Below, one piece after another: positions 34,579-42,439 of a stretch of DNA of 61,469 bases (position 1 is its first letter; each line of letters starts with the position of its first letter). Location of the stretch: positions 1-61,469 of the forward strand of contig NZ_JBMGQR010000020.1 of assembly GCF_049059935.1 (NCBI RefSeq), given 5' to 3'. The notes below the pieces were generated by a model, which did no database searches, was not told where the DNA came from, and was given only the letters and a program-made list of their open reading frames with translations. The position numbers and the translations under genes are program-made. This stretch comes from JAURVT01 sp049059935. Lineage in GTDB: Bacteria > Actinomycetota > Actinomycetes > Propionibacteriales > Nocardioidaceae.

Positions 34579-35048
34579 CCGCGTTCTGGGCCGGCGTCCG
34601 CGACTGGCACTCGTGGGACGACCGGGTCATGGACGGCATGCTCTGGCTCACCTGCAGCACCCGGCGCATCCTGCTCGCCGGCATCCTCAACGTGGTCGTC
34701 TGCGGGGAGGCCTACGCCCTGATCGAGGGGACCGGCCCGATCGAGGGCCCGTACTGGGCCGTCGTCACCGGCACCTCCACGGGGTACGGCGACTTCTCGC
34801 CGGCCTCCACGCCCGGCCGCTTCGTGGCCATGTTCCTGATGATCTCGATGCTGATGGTCTGGGTGCCGCTCTGGACCGCGCACCTCGTCGGCGAGCGCGA
34901 CCGCCGCACCGGCGACGCGTGGTCGCACGACGAGCAGCAGGAGCTCCTGGACGCGGTCCGGCGGCTGGTCGTCCAGGCCGACGGCACCACCGCCGCCTCG
35001 CAGCACCCCGACGCCCCCTCCACCGAAAGGCCCCACCCGCCATGCTGA
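34575..35048 (+). CDS. Two-helix ion channel with a potassium-selectivity filter
   Basis: The 157-residue product starts at GTG 34575, overlapping the preceding stop (GTGA). Two membrane helices (about residues 32-50 and 80-105) flank a pore loop VTGTSTGYGDFSP with the filter TSTGYGD (residues 67-73), a potassium-channel signature (TVGYGD in most). A charged C-terminal tail of about 45 residues could be regulatory. It would form a tetramer in the cytoplasmic membrane. Its translational coupling to an ATP-grasp ligase is the notable point. Confidence 0.9.
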   Translation: MTAFWAGVRDWHSWDDRVMDGMLWLTCSTRRILLAGILNVVVCGEAYALIEGTGPIEGPYWAVVTGTSTGYGDFSPASTPGRFVAMFLMISMLMVWVPLWTAHLVGERDRRTGDAWSHDEQQELLDAVRRLVVQADGTTAASQHPDAPSTERPHPPC

Positions 35049-35470
35049 TCGACATCCTCCAGGACGCTGCCCTCGGCGCCGGCTACATCGCGCTCGTGCT
35101 CGTGCTGCTGGTGGTCAACCACTACGTGATCGACGTGATCACACCCGGTCACCTGATCAGCCGCATCGTCGACGACAGGTCGTTCAACGGCGCCGCGATG
35201 CTGTCGGCGGCGTGGGTGGGCCAGGGCTACCTCGCCTACACGACGATCATCAACACCCAGGCGGGCGTCAACGGCGCCGTCACCGGCGTCCTGGTGTTCG
35301 GCGTGCTGACGATCCTGGTGCACGCGGTGGTCATCGTCGGGCTCAACCTGCTGTCGCGCGGGCGCACCAACCGCATCATCACCGAGCCGGGCTTCAACCC
35401 CGGCGCGCTGCTGGTCGCCGCGGCGCTGCTGGCCGTCAGCATCGGTGCCTCGGCGGCCATCACGCCCTAG
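35042..35470 (+). CDS. DUF350 (YjfL-like) membrane protein
   Basis: The 142-residue product starts at ATG 35042, overlapping the channel stop by 7 nt. It has four hydrophobic helices. The segment after the first helix, NHYVIDVITPGHLISRIVDD, follows the DUF350 pattern (DxxTPGxL). YjfL-type proteins occur with glutathionylspermidine-synthase-like ligases, small lipoproteins or DUF1190 proteins and channels in E. coli and other bacteria. Function unknown. It ends the tightly coupled cluster. Confidence 0.85.
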   Translation: MLIDILQDAALGAGYIALVLVLLVVNHYVIDVITPGHLISRIVDDRSFNGAAMLSAAWVGQGYLAYTTIINTQAGVNGAVTGVLVFGVLTILVHAVVIVGLNLLSRGRTNRIITEPGFNPGALLVAAALLAVSIGASAAITP

Positions 35471-35479
35471 GGTCGTGAC

Positions 35480-36229
35480 ATGACCGACGACGCCCCCGCC
35501 CCGCTCGAGCCGCTCCGCGAAGACTGGCAGACCATGCTGTGCGTGGTCGCCCACCCCGACGACATGGAGTTCGGCTCCGCGGCGGCGGTGGCGCGCTGGA
35601 CCGGACAGGGCAAGACCGTCGTCTACTGCATGGTGACGTCCGGCGAGGCGGGCATCGACGGCATGGAGCCCGACGAGTGCCGCCGCGTCCGCGAGGCCGA
35701 GCAGATCGAGTCGTGCCGCGTCGTCGGGGTCGACACGTGCGACTTCCTCGGCCTGCCCGACGGCGTCCTGGAGTACGGCGTCGAGCTGCGGCGGGCGATC
35801 GCCGCCTCGGTGCGCAAGCACCGGCCCGACGTCGTGGTGACCAACAACTTCCGCGACACCTGGGGCGGGCTCAACCTGAACCAGGCCGACCACATCGCCG
35901 TCGGCAGGGCCACGCTCGACGCCGTGCGCGACGCCGACAACCGGTGGGTCTTCCCCGAGCAGCTGACGGACGGGGTGGAGAAGTGGGGCGGCGTCGGCGA
36001 GGTCTGGGCCGCCGGGTCGCCCGACTCCACCCACGGCGTCGACACCACCGACACCTTCGACGTCGGCGTCGCCTCGCTCGAGGCGCACCGCGCCTACATC
36101 GACGGCCTCGGCTGGGACGACTTCGATCCCGCCGAGTTCCTCGAGGGCGGCGCCCGCGCGACCGGCAGCCGCCTGGGCGTCACCTTCGGCGCCGCGTTCG
36201 AGGTGTTCCCGATGGGCTGGGGCAGCTAG
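35480..36229 (+). CDS. PIG-L/LmbE family deacetylase
   Basis: The 249-residue product starts at ATG 35480, 9 nt after the DUF350 gene. It carries the zinc motif AHPDDMEFG (residues 24-32) and a later NQADHIAVG with the third metal ligand His. These enzymes remove N-acetyl groups from amino sugars, as in MshB of mycothiol synthesis or BshB. The substrate is unknown. The short spacing suggests it could be transcribed with the channel/ligase set, although a role in it is only a possibility. Confidence 0.9.
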   Translation: MTDDAPAPLEPLREDWQTMLCVVAHPDDMEFGSAAAVARWTGQGKTVVYCMVTSGEAGIDGMEPDECRRVREAEQIESCRVVGVDTCDFLGLPDGVLEYGVELRRAIAASVRKHRPDVVVTNNFRDTWGGLNLNQADHIAVGRATLDAVRDADNRWVFPEQLTDGVEKWGGVGEVWAAGSPDSTHGVDTTDTFDVGVASLEAHRAYIDGLGWDDFDPAEFLEGGARATGSRLGVTFGAAFEVFPMGWGS

Positions 36230-36238
36230 GCCGGGCCG

Positions 36239-37069
36239 ATGAGCGCGACCATCCGGATCGGCATCTCGGGGTGGACGTACGCGCCGTGGCGCGGGACGTT
36301 CTACCCCGCCGGCCTGGTGCACAGGCGGGAGCTGGCCTACGCCGCCGAGCGGCTGGGCTCGATCGAGGTCAACGGGTCGTTCTACGCGCTGCAGAAGCCG
36401 TCGAGCTACGCGCGCTGGCGCTCCGAGGTCCTCGAGCACAGCGTCCTCGCGCTCAAGGGTCCGCGGTTCGTCACCCACATGAAGCGGCTCAAGGACGCGC
36501 GCGTGCCCGTCGCGAACTTCCTCGCCTCGGGTCCCCTGGCCCTCGGACCCCATCTCGGTCCGCTGCTGTGGCAGCTGCCGGCGACCCTGGCGTTCGACGA
36601 GTCGTCGGTGGCCGAGTTCCTCCGGATGCTCCCCCGCACCACCGGGGACGCGGCCCGCCTGGCCGCCGAGCACGACGACCGGATCCCCGACGACCAGGCG
36701 CTCACCGTCGCCGAGGACGACCGCCCGCTGCGGCACGCGGTCGAGCCGCGGCACCCGAGCTGGGCCGAGCCCGCCGTCGTCGAGCTGTTCCGTCGCGAGG
36801 GCGTGGCGCTCGTGATGGCCGACACCGCCGGCACCTGGCCGGAGATCCGCGAGGTCACCAGCGACTTCGTCTACCTGCGCCTGCACGGCGACGACGAGCT
36901 GTACGTCTCGGGCTACACCGACGAGGCGCTCGACGTGTGGGCACAGCGGCTGCTGGGCTGGCGCGACGCCGGTCTCGACGTCTACTGCTACTTCGACAAC
37001 GACACCAAGGTCCGCTCCCCGTTCGACGCGATGGCCCTGATGGAGCGGTGCGGCGTCGTCGCCGGCTGA
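36239..37069 (+). CDS. DUF72 (YecE-like) protein
   Basis: The 276-residue product starts at ATG 36239. DUF72 features are clear: IGISGWTYAPWRGTFYP at the N-terminus, SIEVNGSFYALQKPSSYARW, the AVEPRHPSW segment, DFVYLRLHGDD and the ending VYCYFDNDTKVRSPFDA. The fold is a TIM barrel; no reaction is known. It is in the same direction and 9 nt after the deacetylase. Confidence 0.92.
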   Translation: MSATIRIGISGWTYAPWRGTFYPAGLVHRRELAYAAERLGSIEVNGSFYALQKPSSYARWRSEVLEHSVLALKGPRFVTHMKRLKDARVPVANFLASGPLALGPHLGPLLWQLPATLAFDESSVAEFLRMLPRTTGDAARLAAEHDDRIPDDQALTVAEDDRPLRHAVEPRHPSWAEPAVVELFRREGVALVMADTAGTWPEIREVTSDFVYLRLHGDDELYVSGYTDEALDVWAQRLLGWRDAGLDVYCYFDNDTKVRSPFDAMALMERCGVVAG

Positions 37070-37088
37070 CCGTCACCGCCCCTGAGCG

Positions 37089-37286
37089 TCACTCCAGGTC
37101 GGCGTTGGCGTCCTGCACCGACACCCGGACGACGCCGCGGATGCTCTCCAGGCCCACGGCGACGTCCGACAGCGCCGCCGTGCCGGTGAGCAGCAGCGCG
37201 ACAGCGATGTCGGCCACCTGCACCCAGCTGCCGAGGTCGATCGCCGCGTCCTGCGCGGCGACGGCCTCGGTGAGGGGCTGCATCAT
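37089..37286 (-). CDS. Possible small protein, function unknown
   Basis: An open frame of 65 residues from ATG (37284-37286) has a hydrophobic stretch (VADIAVALLLTGTAALSD) and the segment ESIRGVVRVSVQDANADLE. Frame-specific G/C third-base use is present but the ribosome site is poor. It fills the gap between the DUF72 gene and tRNA-Asn. I do not recognise a family; it could be a spurious frame. Confidence 0.4.
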   Translation of the reverse strand: MMQPLTEAVAAQDAAIDLGSWVQVADIAVALLLTGTAALSDVAVGLESIRGVVRVSVQDANADLE

Positions 37287-37344
37287 CCCGTGGAGCCTGG
37301 TCCGCAGGGGACGCGGACGCTCGGACGGTGGCGGGGAGCGAGAG

Positions 37345-37417
37345 CTCCCCCGACTGGACTCGAACCAGTAACCTGCCGATTAACAGTCGGCTGCTCTGCC
37401 AATTGAGCTACAGGGGA
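37345..37417 (-). tRNA. tRNA-Asn (anticodon GTT)
   Basis: On the minus strand the cloverleaf is TCCCCTG acceptor with CGGGGGA, a D-arm AGCTCAATTGGCAGAGC, an anticodon loop CTGTTAA (anticodon GTT), and T-arm ACTGG-TTCGAGT-CCAGT, discriminator G. It is followed by CTC, so CCA is not encoded. Confidence 0.98.
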
Positions 37418-37492
37418 TCGGCACCGGCGAGGTGCCGTGGTGCGCAGGACACGGTAGCAACCGCGCCACCCCCGCGTCCAAACGGGTTGGCC

Positions 37493-38020
37493 TCAGAGGC
37501 CGAGGTCCTGGCGCACCTCGGCAACACCGCGACGGACGGCGGCGCGGACGTCGTCGTCGTCGGGCTCGAGGCCGGGGTCGAGGACGAACGAGTAGGTGGT
37601 GTCGCCGGTCCGGGTGGGCGAGCGGCGGACCACCACCTGGAGGTCGAAGCCGCGGCGCACGGGCACGGCGCGACGGGCCACGATGCTCGCGGTGACCCGC
37701 TCGCGGACCAGCTCGAGCAGGCGGCCGGGCGCCTCGATCCGGTGGACGTGGCGCGGCTCGACCTCGCCGAACTCCGCGATCTCGACCACGACGAGCTCGC
37801 CGTCCTCGCGGTTCCAGCTGGCGCCCTCGAGCGACTCCCAGGGGTGGACGGCCCACCCGTCGCCGTCGGTGCGGTGCAGCGCACGGTCGGTGCCCACGAG
37901 CCAGCCGCCGTCGGCGTCGCGGGCCGAGGCGAGCGCGCGCTCGCCCGGCTCGGTGTGGAGCGCCGCGAGGACGTCTCCGGGGACCGATCGGGAGGGGGTC
38001 CAGCGCATGCCTCCCATCAT
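37493..38020 (-). CDS. Conserved hypothetical protein
   Basis: The 175-residue soluble product starts at ATG 38020 or, less likely, 38017 or 38008 (the last with GGGAGG only 1 nt away). It has WLVGTDRALHR and AVHPWESLEGASWNREDGEL, resembling a small beta-rich domain with repeated tryptophans, then an acidic-basic C-terminal half ending in RRGVAEVRQDLGL. I do not recognise a family. It follows the sigma-factor gene by 3 nt on the same strand and is probably translated from the same transcript. Confidence 0.75.
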   Translation of the reverse strand: MMGGMRWTPSRSVPGDVLAALHTEPGERALASARDADGGWLVGTDRALHRTDGDGWAVHPWESLEGASWNREDGELVVVEIAEFGEVEPRHVHRIEAPGRLLELVRERVTASIVARRAVPVRRGFDLQVVVRRSPTRTGDTTYSFVLDPGLEPDDDDVRAAVRRGVAEVRQDLGL

Positions 38021-38023
38021 CGC

Positions 38024-38899
38024 TCACGCACCCGCGGCCTCCTGCAGCTGGACCATCGCGGGGCGACGCCGGAGCCGGTCGAGCGCACGCCGCTCGAGAC
38101 GACGGACGCCCGGGACGTCCGACCCGGTGCGCCGAGCCGTCTCGGCGAGCGTGCAGGGCTCGGAGCCGATGCCGAACCGGAGCTCGAGCACCGTCCGCTC
38201 CTCGGGGTCCAGGCAGCCGAGCGCGTGCAGCACCCGCTCGGCCGCGTCGCGGCGCTCGACCGGCTCCCCGGGGTCGTCGTGGGACGCGGCCGCGTGGGCC
38301 ACCAGGTCGAGCGGGACGGTGACCTGCTCGGCACGCAGCAGCAGCTCGACCTGGGCCGGGTCGAACCCTGTGGCGGCGGCCAGCTCGTCGACGCCCGGTT
38401 CGCGACGGGTCAGGACGGCGAGCTCCTCGCGGACGCGCCGGCAGTGGGTGGCACGGGCACCGGCCTTGGCGGGCAGCCGGATCAGCCGGTCGGACGCCAG
38501 CGCCGCCCACATGGCCTGCGCGATCCAGTCGTGCGCGTAGGTGGAGAACCGGAACCCCAGCTCGGGGTCGAACCGGTCGACCGCCGCCATCAGCCCGACG
38601 TTGCCCTCCTGGACGAGGTCGAGGAACGGCACCGGCCCCCGCGGCAGGCGCCGTGCCTGGGCGACGACGAGCCGCAGGTTGGCGCTGATCATCTCCTCGC
38701 GGGCGCGCACCCCGTGCTCGACGAGGTCGCAGAGCGCCTCACGCTCGCCCGCGCCGGCGGTGTCGAGACGGCGGCGGGCGTCGAGCCCGGCCCTGACCCG
38801 GTGGGCGAGCTCGCGCTCGCGGCGGGCGTCGAGCAGGGGGATGCGGCCGATCTGGTCGAGGTAGGCCGAGACCGCCTCGGGCACGTGTGCGAGGTCCAT
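38024..38899 (-). CDS. Sigma-70 family sigma factor, group 2-like but divergent
   Basis: The 291-residue product starts at ATG (38897-38899). Region 1.2 (VSAYLDQIGRIPLLD, about 10-24), region 2 (NLRLVVAQARRL; DLVQEGNVGLMAAVDRFDP; FSTYAHDWIAQAM), region 3 and region 4 (LDPEERTVLELRFGI) are present. Two DNA-contact segments depart from the norm: the -10 helix reads AHDWIAQAM where WWIRQAI is usual, and the -35 helix reads TGSDVPGVRRLERRAL where VTRERIRQIE is usual. It may recognise an unusual promoter. It is encoded downstream of dnaG on the same strand, with a hairpin between. Confidence 0.88.
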   Translation of the reverse strand: MDLAHVPEAVSAYLDQIGRIPLLDARRERELAHRVRAGLDARRRLDTAGAGEREALCDLVEHGVRAREEMISANLRLVVAQARRLPRGPVPFLDLVQEGNVGLMAAVDRFDPELGFRFSTYAHDWIAQAMWAALASDRLIRLPAKAGARATHCRRVREELAVLTRREPGVDELAAATGFDPAQVELLLRAEQVTVPLDLVAHAAASHDDPGEPVERRDAAERVLHALGCLDPEERTVLELRFGIGSEPCTLAETARRTGSDVPGVRRLERRALDRLRRRPAMVQLQEAAGA

Positions 38900-38951
38900 G
38901 CCGGACAGTCTCGGAGCCGACGGGCCCGCGTGGGGGCGCCGGCGAGAAGGT

Positions 38952-38976
38952 TGTGGACGACGGTCGTCCGTCCACA
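38952..38976 (-). terminator. Hairpin between dnaG and the sigma gene
   Basis: TGTGGACG (38952-38959) pairs with CGTCCACA (38969-38976) around a 9-nt loop. It lies 24 nt past the dnaG stop on the transcribed strand and 53 nt before the sigma-factor start. It may separate the transcripts. Confidence 0.4.
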
Positions 38977-38999
38977 GGGACGGCGCCCCGACGTGGTCG

Positions 39000-40883
39000 T
39001 TACAGGACGGCGCCGCTGATCGCGCGCTCGCGCAGGGCCCGCCGCTGGGCCTCGAGCGCGACGAGCTCGCCGAACATCTTGTTGTACTCGGTGACCTCGT
39101 CGACGGGGTTGGTGCGCTGCAGCCGCGACTTGACGCCCTCGATGCGACGCAGCGTCGTCAGCTCCTGCACCCGCGCGAGCAGGGCACCCACGAGCGACGC
39201 GGTGGGCTCGCCGTTGCTGACCATCGTGTCGACGGCCAGCAGCGACAGCACGTGCTGGACGGTGGGGTCGTCGATGCGCGCAGACACCCGCGAGACCCAC
39301 GCCGGGTCGGGGGCGGTGGGCAGGCCCTCGGCGACGATAGCGTCCCACAGCGCCGCGGTGGCGGGGTGGGTGAAGTCGTCGCGGTCGACGTCGGCGACGA
39401 GGTCGGCGGCGAAGTGCGGCAGCTGGACGACGGCCTTGAGGGCCTCGCGCTCGTCGTGGAACTGCGCCTCGCCGAGCGACGGACCGGCCGGCACGGCGGG
39501 CTCCTGCTCGGCCACCACCGGCGTGCCGCGGACGGGCGTCGACGTCGACGGGCGTGACGACGCGCTGCGGGCCGCGTCGCGCACGACGTCGACCTCGACG
39601 CCGATCACCGAGGCGATCTCGCGGACGAACGCGTCGCGCTTGGACCGGTCGCGCACCGAGCTCAGCAGCGAGACGGCCTCCCGGACGGCGTTGACGCGCT
39701 GGTCGCCGCGATCGAGGTCGAACTGGCGCACCACGTTGGACAGCACGAACCGGTACAGCGGGATGCGCGACGCGATCAGCTCGCGGACGGCCGCGTCGCC
39801 GCCGGAGAGCCGCAGGTCGCACGGGTCCTGGCCGGACGGCTCGACGGCCACGTAGGTCTGGGTGACGAACTGCTCGTCACCGCCGAACGCGCGCATGGCG
39901 GCGTTCTGGCCGGCCTCGTCGCCGTCGAAGGTGAAGATCACCTCGCCGCGGAACGCGTCGTGGTCGAGCAGCAGCCGGCGCAGGACGCGCCCGTGCTCCT
40001 CGCCGAACGCGGTGCCGCAGGTGGCGACGGCGGTGCTGACGCCGGCCTCGTGGCACGCCATCACGTCGGTGTAGCCCTCGACGACGACGGCCTGGCTGGC
40101 GCGCGAGATCTCGCGGCGCGCGAGGTCGACGCCGTAGAGCACCTGGCTCTTCTTGTAGAGCGGGGTCTCACGGGTGTTGAGGTACTTGGCGTCGACGCGG
40201 TCGTCGTCGAACATCCGGCGCGCACCGAAGCCGACGACGTCGCCGGACGCCTCGCGGATCGGCCACAGCAGACGTCCACGGAACCGGTCGTAGGCGCCGC
40301 GCGAGCTGAGCCCGGCGAGGTCGGCCTTGACCAGGTCGTCCTCGGTGACGCCCTTGGCGCGCAGGTGCGCCACGAGCGCCTCCCCGCTGCGCGGGGCGAA
40401 CCCGACGCCGAACTTCAGCGCGGCGGCCTGGTCGAAGCCCCGCTCGTGCAGGAACCGGCGACCCGCCACGGCGTCGGCGGACGACGTGAGCTGCTCGGCG
40501 TAGAACTCCGCGGCCAGCTTGTTGGCCTCGACGAGCCGTCCGCGCTGGGCGTGGTCGCGACGCGGCGCGCCGGGGCCGTCCTCGTAGCGCAGGGTGACGT
40601 CGAAGCGTCCGGCGAGCCGCTCGACGGCCTCGGTGAAGGTGATGCCCTCGACCTCGCGCAGGAAGGTGAAGACGTCGCCTCCCTGGCCGCAGCCGAAGCA
40701 GTAGTACATGCCGCGCGACGGGGTGACGTTGAACGACGGCGACTTCTCGTCGTGGAACGGGCACAGGCCGACGCGGTTGCCCCCGCCGCTGCCGCGCAGG
40801 GTCACGTACTGCTCGACGACCTCGTCGATCTTGGCGCGCTCGCGGACGAGGGCGACGTCGTCCTCGCGGATCCGTCCGGCCAC
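39000..40883 (-). CDS. dnaG: DNA primase DnaG
   Basis: The 627-residue product starts at GTG (40881-40883), giving the actinobacterial N-terminus MAGRIREDDVALVRERAKID. It lays RNA primers at replication forks. The CHC2 zinc finger uses Cys41 and His44 (GLCPFHDEKS) and Cys62 and Cys65 (YYCFGCGQGGD). The TOPRIM catalytic centre holds VVVEGYTDVMA and FTFDGDEAG, and the C-terminal helicase-binding region is complete. The L,D-transpeptidase gene ends only 5 nt upstream, so the two are co-transcribed. Confidence 0.97.
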   Translation of the reverse strand: MAGRIREDDVALVRERAKIDEVVEQYVTLRGSGGGNRVGLCPFHDEKSPSFNVTPSRGMYYCFGCGQGGDVFTFLREVEGITFTEAVERLAGRFDVTLRYEDGPGAPRRDHAQRGRLVEANKLAAEFYAEQLTSSADAVAGRRFLHERGFDQAAALKFGVGFAPRSGEALVAHLRAKGVTEDDLVKADLAGLSSRGAYDRFRGRLLWPIREASGDVVGFGARRMFDDDRVDAKYLNTRETPLYKKSQVLYGVDLARREISRASQAVVVEGYTDVMACHEAGVSTAVATCGTAFGEEHGRVLRRLLLDHDAFRGEVIFTFDGDEAGQNAAMRAFGGDEQFVTQTYVAVEPSGQDPCDLRLSGGDAAVRELIASRIPLYRFVLSNVVRQFDLDRGDQRVNAVREAVSLLSSVRDRSKRDAFVREIASVIGVEVDVVRDAARSASSRPSTSTPVRGTPVVAEQEPAVPAGPSLGEAQFHDEREALKAVVQLPHFAADLVADVDRDDFTHPATAALWDAIVAEGLPTAPDPAWVSRVSARIDDPTVQHVLSLLAVDTMVSNGEPTASLVGALLARVQELTTLRRIEGVKSRLQRTNPVDEVTEYNKMFGELVALEAQRRALRERAISGAVL

Positions 40884-40888
40884 GGGGC

Positions 40889-41617
40889 TCAGCGCACCAC
40901 GACGAGGGTGCCGACGGGTGCGAACCGCCACAGCGCCTGCGCGTCGGGGCGCAGCTGGCGGATGCAGCCCGAGGACAGCGCGGTGCCGAGCTGCGACCTG
41001 GTCTGCACCTTCTGCCCGTCGTCGTCGACCGGGATGTCGTGGAAGCCGATGGCGGCGTTGTCGCCCCGGGTGAAGCGGACGAAGTACTTCATCGTGCTCG
41101 AGTAGTCGAACGCCGTGGCGTGCCTGGAGCGCGAGTAGACGCGGAAGCGGCCCGCGTCGAGGTTGTCGTGGATGCTGCCCGAGACCGCGTAGGTGCGGGC
41201 GACGGCGCCGTCCTCGCGCACGAGCCAGACGCGCTGGGCGTCGCGGTCGAAGACCACGCGCTTGCCCGTGCCGGTGCCCGCGGGCAGGGCCGTGGGGTCG
41301 GGAGCGGGGGCCGGGGTCGGCGCGGGTGCCGCCTCGAGCGCCGCGGACGCGCGGTCGTGCACGACGCCGGCCCACGCGAGGGGCTGCAGGGATTCGTCGT
41401 GCTCGGGCGCCGCGACGACGGCGGACCGCGGGCCGAGCGCCAGCGCGGTCGCGGCCACCACGAGCGTGGTGGCGACGGCCACCGCCATCAGGACGCCGCG
41501 GGCCCGGCGCAGGCGGACGTCGGCGGCGCGACGACCGCGGCGGGGCGGCTCGGCCCGACGACGTCCGGCCGGCGTCGCGCGACGGCGCGGGCCGGGGTTC
41601 CGGTGGTCGTGGGGCAT
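40889..41617 (-). CDS. L,D-transpeptidase (YkuD domain), membrane-anchored
   Basis: The 242-residue product starts at ATG (41615-41617), with GGGG 4 nt upstream; an alternative ATG 9 nt upstream lacks spacing for a ribosome site. An Arg-rich cytoplasmic head is followed by one membrane helix (about 43-63), a Pro/Ala linker and a YkuD domain. The catalytic part is GFHDIPVDDDGQ then LSSGCIRQL: Cys is present, and the usual SHGC reads SSGC. It would form 3-3 peptidoglycan crosslinks or attach proteins outside the cell. The ParA gene ends 10 nt upstream. Confidence 0.88.
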   Translation of the reverse strand: MPHDHRNPGPRRRATPAGRRRAEPPRRGRRAADVRLRRARGVLMAVAVATTLVVAATALALGPRSAVVAAPEHDESLQPLAWAGVVHDRASAALEAAPAPTPAPAPDPTALPAGTGTGKRVVFDRDAQRVWLVREDGAVARTYAVSGSIHDNLDAGRFRVYSRSRHATAFDYSSTMKYFVRFTRGDNAAIGFHDIPVDDDGQKVQTRSQLGTALSSGCIRQLRPDAQALWRFAPVGTLVVVR

Positions 41618-41627
41618 GCGCCCCATC

Positions 41628-42392
41628 CTAGCGAGCCGCCCGCGCGACCAGGTTGGCGGCGACGGCGCGGTAGGCCTGCGCGCCGCGGTGCGAGCTCGAC
41701 GTGCCCAGGATGCTGCGGCCGACCGCGGGAGCCTCGGCGAACCGGATCGACTTGGGGATCGGCGGCTCGACCACGGCGAGGTCGTAGGTGCTCGTCACGG
41801 TGTCGAGGACGGCCTTGGCGTGCTTGGTGCGTCCGTCGTAGAGCGTGGGGAGGACGCCCAGCACCTCCAGGCGGGGGTTGGTGAACTCGCGCACGTCGTA
41901 GACGGTGTCGAGCAGCTGGCCGACGCCGCGGTGGGCGAGCGTCTCGCACTGCAGCGGGATGAGCACCTGGTCGGCGGCGGTGAGGGCGCCGACGGTGAGG
42001 ATGCCGAGCGACGGCGGGCAGTCGAGCAGCACCCAGTCGTAGTCGTCGGCGACTCGGCGCAGCGCGGCCGAGAGACGCTGCTCGCGGCCGGTGCGGGTCA
42101 TCAGCGCCTCCTCGGCCTGGGCGAGCGCGATCGTCGCCGGCAGCAGGTGCAGCCCCTCGTCGGTGACGACGGCGACGTCGGCGGCGTCCTTCTCGCCCAG
42201 CAGGACCTCGCGCACCGAGACGTCGAGGTCCTCGGGGTCGATGCCGAGGGAGAACGTCAGGCAGGCCTGGGGGTCGAGGTCGACGAGCAGGACCCGCTGC
42301 CCCTGCTCGAGGAGCGCGGCGCCGATCGAGGCGACCGTGGTGGTCTTGGCGACGCCGCCCTTCTGGTTGGCGATCGCCAGGGTCAGGGTCAT
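41628..42392 (-). CDS. ParA/Soj-family ATPase (orphan)
   Basis: The 254-residue product starts at ATG (42390-42392). The deviant Walker A KGGVAKTT (residues 11-18) with the signature lysine, a Walker A' VDLDPQA and Walker B VLLDCPPSLG identify a ParA-type ATPase. The HIPLQCET-like LIPLQCETLAHRG is typical. No parB or parS is adjacent (the ParB-like gene at 27008 is distant and lacks a clear HTH), so its cargo is unknown. It precedes the L,D-transpeptidase and dnaG on the same strand. Confidence 0.92.
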   Translation of the reverse strand: MTLTLAIANQKGGVAKTTTVASIGAALLEQGQRVLLVDLDPQACLTFSLGIDPEDLDVSVREVLLGEKDAADVAVVTDEGLHLLPATIALAQAEEALMTRTGREQRLSAALRRVADDYDWVLLDCPPSLGILTVGALTAADQVLIPLQCETLAHRGVGQLLDTVYDVREFTNPRLEVLGVLPTLYDGRTKHAKAVLDTVTSTYDLAVVEPPIPKSIRFAEAPAVGRSILGTSSSHRGAQAYRAVAANLVARAAR

Positions 42393-42439
42393 GCCCCTAT
42401 CGTCCCACGCCGTCCCCCTCGCGTGGAACGATCTGTCGC

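Noticed and set aside
27008..42392. Considered whether the ParB-like protein at 27008 and ParA at 41628 form the chromosome partition pair
   Set aside because: They are 14 kb apart, and the ParB-like protein lacks a clear helix-turn-helix. I saw no parS-like site but did not search exhaustively.
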